Below are positions 41,638 through 53,970 of a stretch of DNA of 64,000 nt, in pieces. The notes beneath the pieces were generated by a model, which was not told where the DNA came from, did not search any database, and worked only from the letters and a program-made list of their open reading frames with translations. The DNA comes from Plectrocnemia conspersa. Taxonomy: Eukaryota > Arthropoda > Insecta > Trichoptera > Polycentropodidae. The translations under genes and the position numbers were made by a program. Position 1 is the stretch's first letter. Each line of letters starts with the position of its first letter. The stretch covers positions 887,001-951,000 of the forward strand of contig VTFK01000013.1 in the NCBI GenBank assembly GCA_009617715.1, read 5' to 3'.

Positions 41638-42441
41638 TCAATTTGACAGTTGCGAAACGTCCATTTGCTGTTCAAACCCAAACCTAAACTAATGAAAATT
41701 CAAAAATTAGTTATAGTTTTAGAACTTTCATTAGTTCAAGTCCAAAGTACAAACTAACCCAAGTCATCTCTCCGGGGAAAATAAGCAGAAGAAAAAGTAC
41801 AGACGTCGTATCTCGCATTTTGCTCCATAGTTTGTCTGCATTTCGATATTAAACTATGTTTTAAAAATAGGATAACTATCCTTACCGTTATTACTATGGA
41901 CTTTTAATATTAGAGGGTTAATCAAAGTATATTCAAACCGAATTTTGGTCAATAGGAGAGCGCAAAAACAATTATCACTTCTCAGAAGGCAAAAATTCAC
42001 GTCACAAGCAATAAAATCGTGTCGGCACCGTCGCAGTGGGAACGCTCGGTAACGAGCGTATTGCTTTTGACGTGGATTTTTGACTTCTGAGAAGGGATAA
42101 TTGTTTTTTGCGCTTTCCTATTGGTCAAAAATCGGTTTAGATATGTTTTCTATATTCGATTCACTATATGGCATTGCACAGCAGTGAAAAAACACTACTA
42201 ATTAGCAGGTAAACATTATGCGTAGATCATTTTTAATACCTAATTAAAATATTTCGCATAAAATTTGATTTTAGAAAATATGTCGCAAGGGTTCCTAATT
42301 TTTATATTTATTTGTAGCATAGAAAAGGTTAACTCGTACCATTATATTTTATTCAAGAAATTACTTCAAATGAAATTACTTAAAAATGAGGCCCGGAATC
42401 ATTGTTTTCCCAGGGCCCAGATTCACTCTCAGCGGCCCTGA
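41638..42441 (+). repeat. Palindrome-cored dispersed repeat, copy C (most complete)
   Basis: Left flank CAATTTGACAGTTGCGAAAC as in copy A; right end GCGGCCCTGA as in copy B (inverted). The core at 41935-42138 has the same arm order as A and B (AATTATCACTTCTCAGAAGG, CAAGCAATAAAATCGTGTCG). Its centre is altered: GTGGGAACGCTCGGTAACGAG replaces the palindromic middle. At about 800 bp with defined ends, it gives the best estimate of the full repeat length. Confidence 0.72.
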
Positions 42442-44277
42442 CGGTAATAATATACTACGGTTTTGCTAGACTAATGGTTCTTAAAACTTTTACATGTGAG
42501 ACGGCAAACGAATAAAAAATAAAGAATTTTATATCCACAATAAAACATATATCAATATATGTATGTAGTATATTTGAAAAAATGTATTTAATAAGCAGTT
42601 AAATGCGTCTATTTATGAAAATATTAAAAAATGTATGTTTATACAAATTACAAAAAAATTAACTCTCGTTTTCGTGATAATAGTATTATCCCTAAAATCC
42701 ACAAAAACATTTTTGTCACTAAGAACTTACTAATAATTATTTTGAAATGTAATGTTTACTCACCATTGTAAATATCTTCATACTGACGCGTTTTTCTTTC
42801 ACTCACTTTTATATTCACTCACTTTCACTCACATTATCACACACATATTTACACAAAAAATTTGGAAAATCCAGCATTCCGCGTAAAATCACTCACAAGA
42901 AATGTCAAAAGTTTCACATTACAAGACAAAAAAAATACAATATAATCTCACTAATCCGGTAAGTTAAAAAGATGCTATTCCAGCAACCCGGCAATGCCTA
43001 AAGGTTCGATAAACTGACTTATAGGTTATCAAAGAGTAATTGAAAAAAACAAAAGAAAAATAAATCGTCAAATATGTATATGTATTATTTTTAAATAAAT
43101 ATGATATTATAAATATTCATTACTGTATGGATTTTTTCCGTTGCCAAAAATGTGTATTTTATAAAGCATTTCTATAATATTAACATGTCCAGAAAAAATC
43201 ATTGAAATATTTACATTGTGTTAAAAGATACACATTTAGGTAAGAAATGTTAAATTCGCACGTATTTGCGAACAAGTGTCTGTATTTGGCGTACAAAATA
43301 TACATTGAAATGTGTTTTATAGTCCGTTCACCGAATTTAAATAATCTCTACAAGCTGAAATTGGTGCATTGTTCAAAAGCTTTTGAATGTTTGCTAAGAT
43401 TAAAAAGAAAACTTATCTGTCAGTAATCCTGTAAAGGTTAAGCTGCGTGTCAGATGGTCTTTGATTAGCAAAATGTTTTTAATAGCTCCTGTTTTGTCAA
43501 CAATACTTTGACTGGTAGCTAACTACTAAATATATATTATTATTTATAATTTAAAATATAAAAAAGACTCGAAATAAAATTTTTGTATCAAGACGTTAAA
43601 AAACTCGGAATCAAGTTGTACGTTCAAGATATCCGAAATATCGAAGACGTTGTGATTTAATATATTTGACGACGTGAAGCTCTTATTACAACTAGTATAG
43701 TTCATTGTTATATCGTCCTCGCACGTAGGCCCAAAAATTGTCTTCGAGATCCTTTGCTAGAAAGCCTGGAGAAAAGCAGTGTCCACGTCGCCCTTGCATT
43801 TACTTGTCTTACCAGAGTCTTGAATATATTTTAGTTATTCTGAATGTACATATGTTGATGCATTATATATGAATGCTGAAGACCATCAATAGTTAAAACC
43901 GACTGCGACTGTCACTTGCGACAGCCCAGGTAGGACGTCGATCCTGGCCCCAGTACACAAAAGCTGTAGTTGCTAATGAGCCGAAACGTTATGCAACTAC
44001 TGAACGAAGGCTTACTACACAACGCCTTTTAAAGTATCCCATGCAGACCTGTATGCTGAAATCGTACTCCTGCCAATCTCAGCTCTGACACCATTTGTTT
44101 TCATTATTAAGAAATCATAGATCCAAACACAAGCAGTTAAACATTAATAAGAAAATTTGAAACGCCAATAGTCACAGAACTGAATATATATTTTGTTAAA
44201 GAGTACTTTTCTTGTAAAGGTCATGTAAATACATTTACTTTGTTTAAAAACATAGTTTGTTCATATTTCAAAATAAA
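42442..44277. other. Gene-free stretch
   Basis: A hAT-terminus-like string (TAATGGTTCTTAAAACTTTT, about 42472) suggests another old element end. Positions 43600-44100 are more balanced in composition and contain a small hairpin, GTAGTTGC/GCAACTAC, at about 43967-43974 and 43993-44000. No gene recognised. Confidence 0.45.
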
Positions 44278-44283
44278 TTTATT
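44278..44283 (-). terminator. Candidate poly(A) signal of the asparaginase gene
   Basis: AATAAA on the minus strand, about 180 bases downstream of the stop codon at 44459. Confidence 0.45.
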
Positions 44284-44458
44284 ATCATTAGCTATTTAAT
44301 TTAAAGTTAGAATTCATAAGGTAAAAAATATATAGCATCATTATAAAGTCATGATATTTTCAATATAAAATATCTTTTTTTAGAGAAAAACTGTTAAAAT
44401 TATAATATAATATAAAATAAGGTATTTAACGACACATTCTTAGTCAAATCATTACACT

Positions 44459-44727
44459 TTAAGCCAACTTTTCTTGTTCGTGCTGATTTTTGTCAATTCC
44501 GTAATTCATAACACCTTCTTTTATATAACACCAGGACATTCTTTTCGTGGTAAAATGAAAACCCACTTCGCCTTTAGGATCGACCGCTATAGCGCCGCCG
44601 AAATTATTAAGTCTTGCCGTCATACCGTCGACGGCTTTGCGCACGGCTTCCTGGACTGGAATACCGACCTCCATGTATTTAGAAATAGTGTGCGATAAGC
44701 AACACTTTGTTATACTTTCACCATGTC
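44459..44727 (-). CDS. Asparaginase-like exon 5 (last)
   Basis: Acceptor TTTTAG|GACATG completes the TGHGES motif; ends HEQEKLA and TAA at 44459. Contains NNFGGAIAVDPKGE and TTKRMSW, typical of the family C-terminus. Confidence 0.9.
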
Positions 44728-47036
44728 CTAAAACAGCATTGATTATATTATTGTTTTAAATATATATAATTATTATTATACCTGTAGCAGATACTGCTCC
44801 TGATAAATCATCGGCGTACAATCCGCATCCAACTTGAGGCACGTCTCCTATTCTACCGACATATTTCCCAACAGTGCCTCCCGTAGACGTACCGGCTGCC
44901 ACATGACCGAAACGATCCACAACGACAGCTCCCACAGTATCTTTGTACTGTTGAGTGTATTGATACATGTTAAACAAGAACTAATGTTATTGTAGTACAT
45001 TAAAGGCATAACATATAAGTAAGCATAAAATTTACCATCATCTCTTTCATTTTCAAAAATCTGTCCAACTCTTCCATTGCTAAATCGGTCACAAAGTGAG
45101 AAAGCGCAATCGAATCAACCCCCTGTAATGAAATATATCATCGCTGCATATCAATGTTCCATTTACAAAAAAATAGTTATTTCTGCAATTCAACGAGATT
45201 TTTTTTATCTAAAATATAATCTACGTATGTAAAATTATATAAAAAAAAAAAAAGGTAGTATGTTTTATTATTTAAAATGATGAGCTCTTTATAATGGAGC
45301 ACATATATGAGCTACAAACAATAGCAAATAAAATCAGATAAGTCTATGGTAAGACATTGTTTGCATCAACAATATATATGTTCATGAAAATATTTTGTAA
45401 GTTATATTAATTTTGAAAAATTGGGTATCGAAAACTTGACCTGAATACTTGGCATACATAGTCAAGAAACTGATATGGCTAGATCTAAGAAGTTCAAGAA
45501 AACGAGACAAAGCATAACATTTTGAATATGAATCAAAGTACTACATAGTTAAAATGAAGTAATCAGCAATTCTCAGATGAGAATGAAAACAATATTGCTT
45601 AATCTTAGAAAGATATTAAAGTCAGATGTAATAAAACAAGAATTGAAAAGTTGTTTTAAGTTGTTATTTTCTACCAATTATACAAGTCACTAGTGCAGAT
45701 TTGAAAAAAGGAAAAATTTCCATTCATAGACATTTGTGTAGGTTTCAAATGTACTATCAAACAAGAAGCTTGTGATTTACATATCATTCATAAGCACAAG
45801 CTGCAAAATAAATGGCTAATAATGTACCAATAGTATTAATAATGGATCCACTATGACCAAAATCTCTTGTCTCTGCAGCTTTCTACAAACAAAAAGACAA
45901 CAACTTCATTACACATATGGGCTCAACGATGCACTGTCTGTTAGTGATCTATCTATCAGAAAGGTCAGTATTTCAAAGCTTCAATATATTTTACTAAAGA
46001 TTATGTTTCACAAATGCAACATAAAGAAAATACTCTTTATATTATATAATTATAATTTTTCCAACACATATGAAGCCTTATCTGAAACATACAGATACGT
46101 TTTAAGAAGATCAGAGATGTTTCACCAATACTCTTGTTTTGTTTGCTGCAAAATTCAAGCATTTGCAAATGATCTATAAGAAACTAAACATACTTTACAA
46201 AATCCCTATTAAAATATATCTTATAACTAGTGATTTTTTTATACACTAAATATGTCGTATAAAATAAAGTAAATATATGTTAAAATAATAGTTATTCAAA
46301 AAGAAGTATTCTTATGTACCTGACCACAAAATATGAACTATGTGCAAAATTTAATTAATAATCAGCGACGATATAATACAATTATATCACTGAGAAAAAG
46401 AATCATTTCTGAAAAGTAAAAGGAACAATGAGAAGAGAACTGACAAAATAAAGAATGTCACATTATAAAATGAAGCAACAGCGCACGATACTTAATTAAT
46501 TTAAATTGCTGGATAAGACTAACCTGCCTCAAAGCGAAAAGTCTCGCTCCTTCTCCTCCCAAAAACACATGAGGTGTCTCTTCCATGACCTTTCTAGCCA
46601 AACTAATCGGATGTTGTATGTTATTCAGAAAAGTAACACAACCAGCTTTTAAGTCGGAGCCTTGTTGAATACTAGCTTCCATCTGTACTTCACCAGCCAA
46701 ATTCAAACTAGAGCCTCTCCCTATATGAATAAATCATAAACAAATATATTTATTATTCTAAAAATATAAGATACATTACTAACCAGCGTTGAAAAATTTA
46801 TTATCTTCCATAGTCATCACAGCTCCTTCCACAGCGTCCAAAGCTGATCCACCTCTGTTCAAAATCCTCATGCCAGTCGACGCAGCAAACTTGACTCCCT
46901 CGATAGTCTGTGTGGTCCAAAATTCTGGTACATCCCAAGCACCGCCATGGACGAAAACGACAGGCTCCAACATTTTTGTAGTCCAATCCAAGCAGCTCGG
47001 TGCTGAACGAATCACTAAATTTGTTGCATTTGACAT
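44459..47036 (-). CDS. Isoaspartyl peptidase/L-asparaginase (Asrgl1-like), five exons
   Basis: This Ntn-hydrolase removes asparagine's side-chain amide and cleaves beta-aspartyl dipeptides, acting in the cytosol in known relatives. Exons: 47036-46784, 46720-46524, 45122-45036, 44947-44782, 44727-44459; phases agree at all junctions. The product is about 323 residues, the usual length plus a short N-terminal extension. Motifs in order: VVFVHGGAWDVPE, GGSALDAVEGAV, FFNAG-RGSSLNLAGEVQMEAS, HVFLGGEGA, DTVGAVVVD with the catalytic Thr that autocleavage exposes, AAGTSTGG, GRIGD, GLYADD, TGHGES, and NNFGGAIAVD near the C-terminus. The residue before the catalytic Thr is Asp. A second Met (residue 22, 46973) has a better start context. 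Exon 4 has an alternative upstream acceptor (start 44980) adding 11 codons. All key residues are present, so it should be active. Confidence 0.93.
44782..44947 (-). CDS. Asparaginase-like exon 4 (catalytic Thr)
   Basis: Encodes YKDTVGAVVVD through GAVSATG. The acceptor CAACAG|TACAAA is preferred. The acceptor ACATTAG|TTCTTG (exon start 44980) keeps the frame and would add 11 residues to the loop before the catalytic Thr. Donor ACAG|GTATAA. Confidence 0.85.
45036..45122 (-). CDS. Asparaginase-like exon 3
   Basis: 87 bases, phase 0 on both sides; acceptor TTACAG|GGGGTT, donor ATG|GTAAAT. Encodes GVDSIALSHFVTDLAMEEL onward, the helix before the autocleavage loop. Confidence 0.85.
45123..46523 (-). 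other. Asparaginase-like intron 2
   Basis: The longest intron of the gene (1.4 kb). It contains a 108-codon plus-strand open frame (45853-46179) with no recognisable similarity, which I regard as chance. Confidence 0.7.
46524..46720 (-). CDS. Asparaginase-like exon 2
   Basis: Acceptor ATATAG|GGAGAGG; donor CAG|GTTAGT. Encodes RGSSLNLAGEVQMEAS through FLGGEGARLFALRQ, the part of the alpha-subunit that shapes the substrate pocket. Confidence 0.9.
46784..47036 (-). CDS. Asparaginase-like exon 1
   Basis: Start ATG at 47036; ends FFNAG with donor GCTG|GTTAGT after 46784 (phase 1). Encodes the HGGA motif and the GGSALDAVE helix. The first 21 residues precede the usual family start, so translation may begin at Met22. 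Confidence 0.88.
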
Positions 47037-47756
47037 TCGAGAATGATTAATGTAGGTAAATTTAACCCATTAGTGGCGTCGTTTTAAAGTAATTTATATA
47101 CATATTTTTTAAATTGTGCTACAGTATTTTATCACACAAGGAGATTGCATGGGTGGAAAAGAAAGTTGTATAGTGGGAGAGCAAGTTGCTCCTGTAGCAA
47201 TAAATTGTTGACCAACGAGTTCAACATTTGCATATTAAAAATGTCAAGATATATTATGAGTTTATAAATGTGTAAATTATATACAATTAATATAATAAAT
47301 TAATGGCATATGTAGGTATATTGTGAAAAACATTATAATTATGTATGTACATATATTATTTAGATTATTATTATATTTTTTTCTTCTTGTTAATATACTA
47401 AAGATGTATGTGTATATTTTTTTTAAAGACAGTTATCCTGTTATATATGATAAATAAGTCGATATATGTATATATTATAAAAGAGTAACTAAAAGTATTT
47501 ATTTATACTAAAGAAAAATAATAATCTAATCCAAAATATTATGAGCTACTTAAAAATATTATTGCATTTTATAAGATTTGATAGTATGTTAATATTAAAC
47601 TAAAAATATTTAAAAAAAAAAAAAGTATAGTACCGCACACCTAAAAGCATATTGTTTAAGATTCTTGAGCTATCGCCGAAAACATCCGAAAAAATTGTGT
47701 CTGACAGGGTTGTTGAAAATGTTCCGTCATAAATATTTTTTTTATTCTAGTGGTGA
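47037..47756. other. Upstream region of the asparaginase gene
   Basis: AT-rich, no TATA box or initiator that I can defend. No repeat boundary until 47757. Confidence 0.4.
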
Positions 47757-47764
47757 TTAGCAAT

Positions 47765-48140
47765 CAGGGATGTAATTAGGGGGGGAGGCAGGTGGGGGCA
47801 TTTGTCCCTCCTTAAATTTAGCCAGAAAAATGAATGTCATTTAATTTTAATATTAAAAAGATAACGATACAATTTTATTGCTTTTGACATTAATTTTTTA
47901 CTTCTAAGAAAGGATTGAGCCTAATGCAACTGTGGGGACGCGGGCGTGGTGCCCGAGAAGTACAGAAGTAGTATGAGAAGTATAATTGTTTTTGAGCTCT
48001 CTCCTATTGGTCAAAATTTGGTTTAGATATGCTCACTTAATGTCATTTAATGAAATGAAAGTATTAAAAAACGCCTCTGAATGGCTAATTTCCCCCCCCC
48101 CCTCCTTCCCCATCATGGAAAAACTGAAATGACGTCCCTG
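47765..48140. mobile_element. Small non-autonomous hAT element with near-perfect 8-bp duplication
   Basis: The left end reads CAGGGATGTAATTAGG and the right end, reverse complemented, CAGGGACGTCATTTCAG. The flanks are TTAGCAAT (47757-47764) and TCAGCAAT (48141-48148), 7 of 8 identical. The interior contains part of the palindrome-cored repeat (TTTTATTGCTTTTGAC near 47873 and CTCCTATTGGTCAAAATTTG near 48002) and runs of 7 G and at least 10 C near its ends. It is a composite of two repeat families. Confidence 0.8.
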
Positions 48141-48148
48141 TCAGCAAT

Positions 48149-51100
48149 GAACACATTTTACATCATTGCCATATAATATAGTATATGCTGACTAAAGACA
48201 TCGGTAATGCTAAATCTGTCCGTGTACAGGGTGCGGTCATATCTCAGCTGGCATGTACATTACACTGTCCTTTTGGGTCAGCCGGCAAATTATAAGTCCT
48301 AAGCTTTGTGAAAGAACGATGGAATGTTGAATGTCAAATGCCAAATCTGGAATTAATTTGCGTTTTTCTTTGCTTACGTCATGGCATCTGATGCTCTTTG
48401 TTTTTAGATGATAAATTTATATTTCGACTGTCAGATGATGTAGTTTTCAGATCACGAACATTTAATTTGCATTGTAATTGCTTCCCGACGTAGATGCTAA
48501 GTCCAGTACATATAATTCAGCAATTTTTCTTTCTCCAACTGCCTGATAATACAATGTTTAATGTCCTGAATCTTGATCTACATTTTGTTTGTATTTATGA
48601 TGCTGTGAACGGATGATGAATGCATTTCTTGTTTCGAAAGCTTATTTTATTATTTGAGGCCGAAATAACATCAATAATCCCGACAATAAGCTGAATATCT
48701 TGTTTAAAAAGAGCGTTTTCGAGCGCTGATACCCTGGATGCAACCGTAAGAATAAGGGACGCAATCGCGACTCTGCAACCTACAGACTCAGCAACAACAA
48801 AAAGTGTTTTGTTGACTATAAACCAAGCAGTGTGACTTATTCAGATAGTTAGACGCCGAAAGAGTTATTCGATATACGGTTATTGGTTCAAAAGTAGTTG
48901 TAGCAGTGGTGAAGTTGAAAATGTAGTTGTTCTCTATAGTCTATAGTTTTTGAGTCTAGTGTGTAAATCGGAGGTAAGTATTGTGTGAAAGTGTCTTTCA
49001 TATGTTTTCTTGAACAAAACTTAGAAGAGTGTGAGAGAACTTCGCCTTATTATATTATTTTTATTTGATTTAAAAAAAATGTTTGCACATTAATAATTTT
49101 AGTTGTAGTTTTTATATTTTTATTTTTCCTCTTATTTTATTTTTTTATAATGTAATATTTTTTGCAAGATATTATTTTCTCGCTAAAAATTTACTTTTAA
49201 ATTTCATGGTTATTTTCAATTTGCAGCTATGCAAATACAAATAACACTTGAATAACTCAAGACATCATGCTAACTGAAATACACATAGTTTCAATGTATT
49301 CAAACATGTGTAAATTAATAAAAAAAATATATTATATAATAAATTTTAATGATTAATAAAATGAACTGTTTCCGATACGAAAAATAAATCTGTAGCGATC
49401 AACTCTACTCACAAAGGTCTGCTAATTATTATGAAAAGCTTATACATAGACGACATTCTGACTAGACTAAGTCAGTTATAGTCATCTCGTGTTTCTAGCA
49501 ATATTGCTGCCTCAGTATTACTATGCTGAAGCAGACCCAGTTTATGCTTTTGCGTGTGCTTAACCATTTGAATGCTGTAAGGACGCCGGTGTCTGCTTAC
49601 AAATTACGACATGGATGCCGCTAGGACGCGGGTGTCCATTTTTAGTTTTGTATTTTTTTTTGTAAAATTATGAAATAATTTTTTTCTATACTTTTTGTGT
49701 ATTTACTTGTATAAACTGGATTTAATTTTGCTCCTAAAATAGTGGTTCACAGGAAAAAATTTAAATTTTCAGAAATATTTTTTTTATACTTGCCAAAAAA
49801 ATGCTTGGCATTCTTAGCATACACTGCCTAAATTCGCTTGGCACTAAAAGGGTTAAAAACGAAATTCTTCCAGAATCTGTACATCCTTGTTCACGCTGAG
49901 TTGCTGAAGTTCCGAAAAGTTTGCCGATCATTCATTATGTTCAGCTCAATGTTATTTAAATAGTTGACGTAAACCTCTTTTATATTTTTTGTCGTTTTTG
50001 AGCCGAACGAGTAGTAATGATCCAAATTTGTTTTCTTCCAAAGTTATGGAATTATGTTTTATAGAATCGGAATATCGTTTTTAGTTATTTTATGCTTTGG
50101 CACAAAATATTGAGCAAAGCGTAAAAACATATTAATGCTTCATTCGGATCCCTGCACTTATGGACCTCTAATCAGCACCTGATAATACTAACTAAAATAT
50201 CAAAATAATGTGGATTAAAAACTAATTACGCTGTCTCCATGTTTTCATTCTCATAATAAACAAGTATTCGTCTACCTTAAAAGTATCATATTAAATATGC
50301 TTAAATAATCACGTATTATTATATAAAAAAATTAATATCTTACTCAATGAAACATAACTACATATATAGAAGAAAGGTAAGGAAAGAACATAATAACTAT
50401 GTAGTTAAATTAATATACAGCTTCTATATCTATCTGTTTTTCAACAACGCTAGTGCGTTTACTTGAAAATAAGTACAGTAGATTTTAGCTCATTTCCGAC
50501 AAAAGTGTTAGTTCATATGTTTTTATTTCAAGTTCTTCACTTATCAACGACATTTAAAATTACATTGAACTTTGTCGGAACAGGAAAAGTATTAGGGATC
50601 ACTTTAATAAATACAAAATTGAGTTGTTTGAACGTTTCTACTTTATATAGAAACAATATAGGTACATAATTATATTTTTTAAGACCCTTTCACAAAGGAT
50701 CGAACATTGAAAAAAATGGTTCTTTTGTAAAAAAAAGAACCTCCGTAGTCCACATTTTCATATTTTATCTACAAAAATCACTTTGTCAAATAACAATACA
50801 CAATTATATCAAATTATCTACAAAAATTTTGGCTCTTTTTATTCGCTTCTTTTTCTCTATATACGCCACCAAAATCGTTCTCTTTACACATTTTTTTTTG
50901 CATACACATCTTTTTTTTACAAAATGGAATCATAACGATACATATGAAAGAAGATATTTTTAGCAGCTCACATAGACCATTATAGTTTATTTTACAAGCA
51001 GTTTCCTACAAAGCGGACTTGAATACAAAAGGGTGATCTGCAGCAGAACAGGGTGTAATCATGATGGTGATAAACATTCAAAATTCTACACACATAAAAT

Positions 51101-52990
51101 ACAAAATATTGACAGATTTTCTTTTGTACAGAATACTATCGCCCATAATCGAATTTGGCCACGTCGTATATATTATATTAAACAGGTCTCGCGGAGGTGT
51201 AAAGGCAACACTAAAATTTACTATCAAGCAATGGTCCCTAGATGTGTAGTGTCACAGGTAAGATTAGGAAGTTTTAAAAGGCCGTTTGTTAAACGATACG
51301 AAATGCAATAAACGAAAATGTGGAAGAGAGTATACAATGGAAGATCTGGAATGTTATTGGGAATGTTTAATTAAAATGCATTAAAAACGTGAAAATGTTT
51401 CGTCAAATTGGAAATATAAGAAAGATCGACGGTCTCGATTATGGGAAATTTCTTCCGTAGTCCGTTCCGTATTAATTCGTTATTAATCGTACACGATAAA
51501 GTCACACAAATTATTTTCCCTGTATGTATAATGCGTGTTTATGTATGCACAGCACAGAACGTATATATCCTTTTAATAATACCTCGAGGAAAATCACAAA
51601 ATAGAATGAAACTTGAGCTGACAATTGATTAATTATAATTTCACAATAACAGCGTTTATAACAAATTCAATGTAAAATATAAAGTATGGCATTCGGTTAT
51701 TATTCGATTAATAAAGTAGTCAATGTTCTATTTTTAAAGGAAAATTATAATTTTAGTACAATTAAGTAAAAATAAAGAGCAAAATAAAATATATCAAATA
51801 TATACAAAACAAGAACAGATTATTTTAATTTAGACAAAATTAAAAAAATTAAAGCCATTGCAATTGAAAAAAGATTCAAACCGATAAAGTATATCACAAA
51901 AAAATTACGGTCGACAAACACAAGCATTATAGTACACAAATAAAACGTAATTCTTTCATGGGAAAAATTAAAGTCAGAAGAACATCAACGTACGAGATAC
52001 ACATTGCACGTACTTTTTTATGTGCATATACATGCAATACATATCCTGTACATCGTCACATAAATATGTATATTTATATAATATATAAATATGGTATAAA
52101 GATGAATTTGTTTCACACAATTCCCTACAATGTAATTAAAATATCTCGTTTTTTTACTTACATTATTATATAACTCTAATATTATTTACAAAAAGTATAT
52201 TCATAATATGTACGTTTCAAATTAGTACCGCCACAAGTAAATATGTGACGGTAGAATTCAATTTATTTGCATAGTTTTTTTTTTATTTCTTTTAAATCGC
52301 TATTAACATAATTATCATAGACTAATATACACAATGCTTATTTTTCACTATTACGAGAATAAATAGATTTCGTTATAACTATGTTAATTTATATATTTAT
52401 ATTAGATATTGTTTCTCTTATGATTTAACGCTCACGAAATGCTATATATATATTTATATATGATCTACGCTATTTCACTAATCGATTTTTTGTCATGTAT
52501 GTAATGTAGAATCATGGCAGAATAAAATAATATGATTCCCCATCCATTTTCAATGCAATTAAAATAGGTCTCTTTCTATATATCGCAAACGTTCAATTTG
52601 TTTTCAACACTCAATATTTTATCACAATATGCACATAAAATGTAATAAAATATATACCAATGGAGCATGAAAATATAATATAAGCTACCTGACAATTAAA
52701 AAAGAAACATAATCAGACTTATATAATTATATCATAAAATTGCTACTAAAAAATTGCCTAATAAGTAAACATCAAATAATCAACCAGCAAAAAGTGCTCT
52801 TTGTCATCGGTTTGTATGTTATGTAATATGCGCATAAATTCTTTATATTTTTAATTTTTTTACATTATGTATAATAATAATAAATTTGTTCATGGTCTAA
52901 TATTAAACGTTCTTTTGAGTATACTTCTAGTCGCAACTACAAGCAGAATAGACATATGGTATATATAAAAAAAAATATATATATATATAT
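48149..52990. other. Intergenic region between the asparaginase and Atrophin genes
   Basis: About 48200-48980 is more balanced in composition and may hold a promoter or first exon (separate entry). The rest is AT-rich, with a (TA)n tract at about 52972-52995. Open frames here are under 93 codons and unconvincing. Confidence 0.5.
48840..48973 (+). promoter_or_regulatory. Possible non-coding first exon (plus strand)
   Basis: A near-consensus splice donor, CGGAG|GTAAGT, follows 48973. Upstream, TTATTCAGATAGTTAG (about 48838) resembles an arthropod initiator, and the segment between lacks stop-free coding potential but is richer in G than its surroundings. If real, it starts a gene running right, antisense to Atrophin. 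No downstream exon was identified. Confidence 0.22.
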
Positions 52991-53041
52991 AATATTATAT
53001 AAAAGATTTGTTTTACCTTGAACTTTTAAAGCTCTATATAT

Positions 53042-53047
53042 TTTATT
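53042..53047 (-). terminator. Candidate poly(A) signal of the Atrophin gene
   Basis: AATAAA on the minus strand, about 320 bases after the stop codon at 53364. The implied 3' UTR is 53042-53363. Confidence 0.45.
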
Positions 53048-53363
53048 AGGAAAATATGCTATTTTAGTTTAATTTTTCTCAATCAAAATTTGAAGATTCC
53101 AATGCAACATTTTCAAAAAAACTGCTCGATTTGATAATAAAAAACCGAAAACGAAGAGCACCACATTTAAAATATGCATTTAAATATGATATAACATTTT
53201 CAAATAAATATCTAGTGATAGATATCTCACCATTTTTATGGTGCGGGACTTAAAAATAACTATGAGAAAGAGATCACATATCGCATCACCGGCCCTGTGG
53301 TGGGGAACGGCGGAGGGGAGTTTGAGGCACATCAGAGTTAGGGAGGGACGGAGGAGCGGGATA

Positions 53364-53970
53364 TCATCGAGGCTCCTCCTTTGGGGGTAAGGTGTGAGAT
53401 AATAAATGTGGCGGTGGTGGCGGCCGCGGTTTCAACTGGGCGGCGTACGCGCTCATGATTTTGGCGCGCTCCTCTTCGGCTCTGAACGCGGCTTCGACCA
53501 ACGGGTTGTACCGAAGCAGAGGATCGTAAGGTCGGTACGGATCGCCCCACGGCGGATATCCTAAAGGTGGAGGCAGTAAGCGAGGCAACGGGGCTAAACG
53601 ATACAATTCTTCTTTCCTGGCTTCTTCTTTCACGGTCGCCTCGGCGGCGCCGTTTCGCAACGGAGACCTATCTCTTTGTCTTAACCTCTCCATCTCTCTC
53701 CTTTCCTTGTCTCTTCTCTCTTGTTCTAACTGCTGCTGCTGCTTTCGCGCCTTCTCTTCTCTTTCTCTTCTCTCTCGGTCCTCCTTTTCTCGTCGTTGTC
53801 TTTCGCGTTCCCTCATTTCTCTTTCTCGTTCCCGTTCTCTTTCTCTCTCGCGCTCTCGTTCGCGCTCCCTTTCTTCTTGTTCTCTTCTCTCCAAGGCCAC
53901 GGGATCCGGTTTCAAAGTCCACGGACTTGGTCCGGGTGGACCGGGGAACCCACCAACGCTTCTTTGAAGA
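53364..53970 (-). CDS. Atro: Atrophin last exon
   Basis: Acceptor TTTCAG|TCTTCA; starts within Ser of WRSLQRS. It encodes a Glu/Arg tract of about 70 residues (alternating ER, likely helical and charged). Then comes the conserved PLGYPPWGDPYRPYDPLLRY core and an Ala/Pro-rich end, HTLPPKEEPR, with TGA at 53364. This is the most conserved part of the protein family. Confidence 0.93.

Noticed and set aside
43963..44002. Hammerhead-ribozyme-like core: CTAATGAG followed by CGAAAC inside a GTAGTTGC/GCAACTAC stem
   Set aside because: Only one base separates the two core strings, so there is no stem II, the first core string has A for G, and no properly placed cleavage triplet pairs with it. It may be a chance or a decayed relic.
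45853..46179. 108-codon plus-strand frame within the asparaginase intron
   Set aside because: No similarity, AT-driven residue use, antisense to a well-supported intron.
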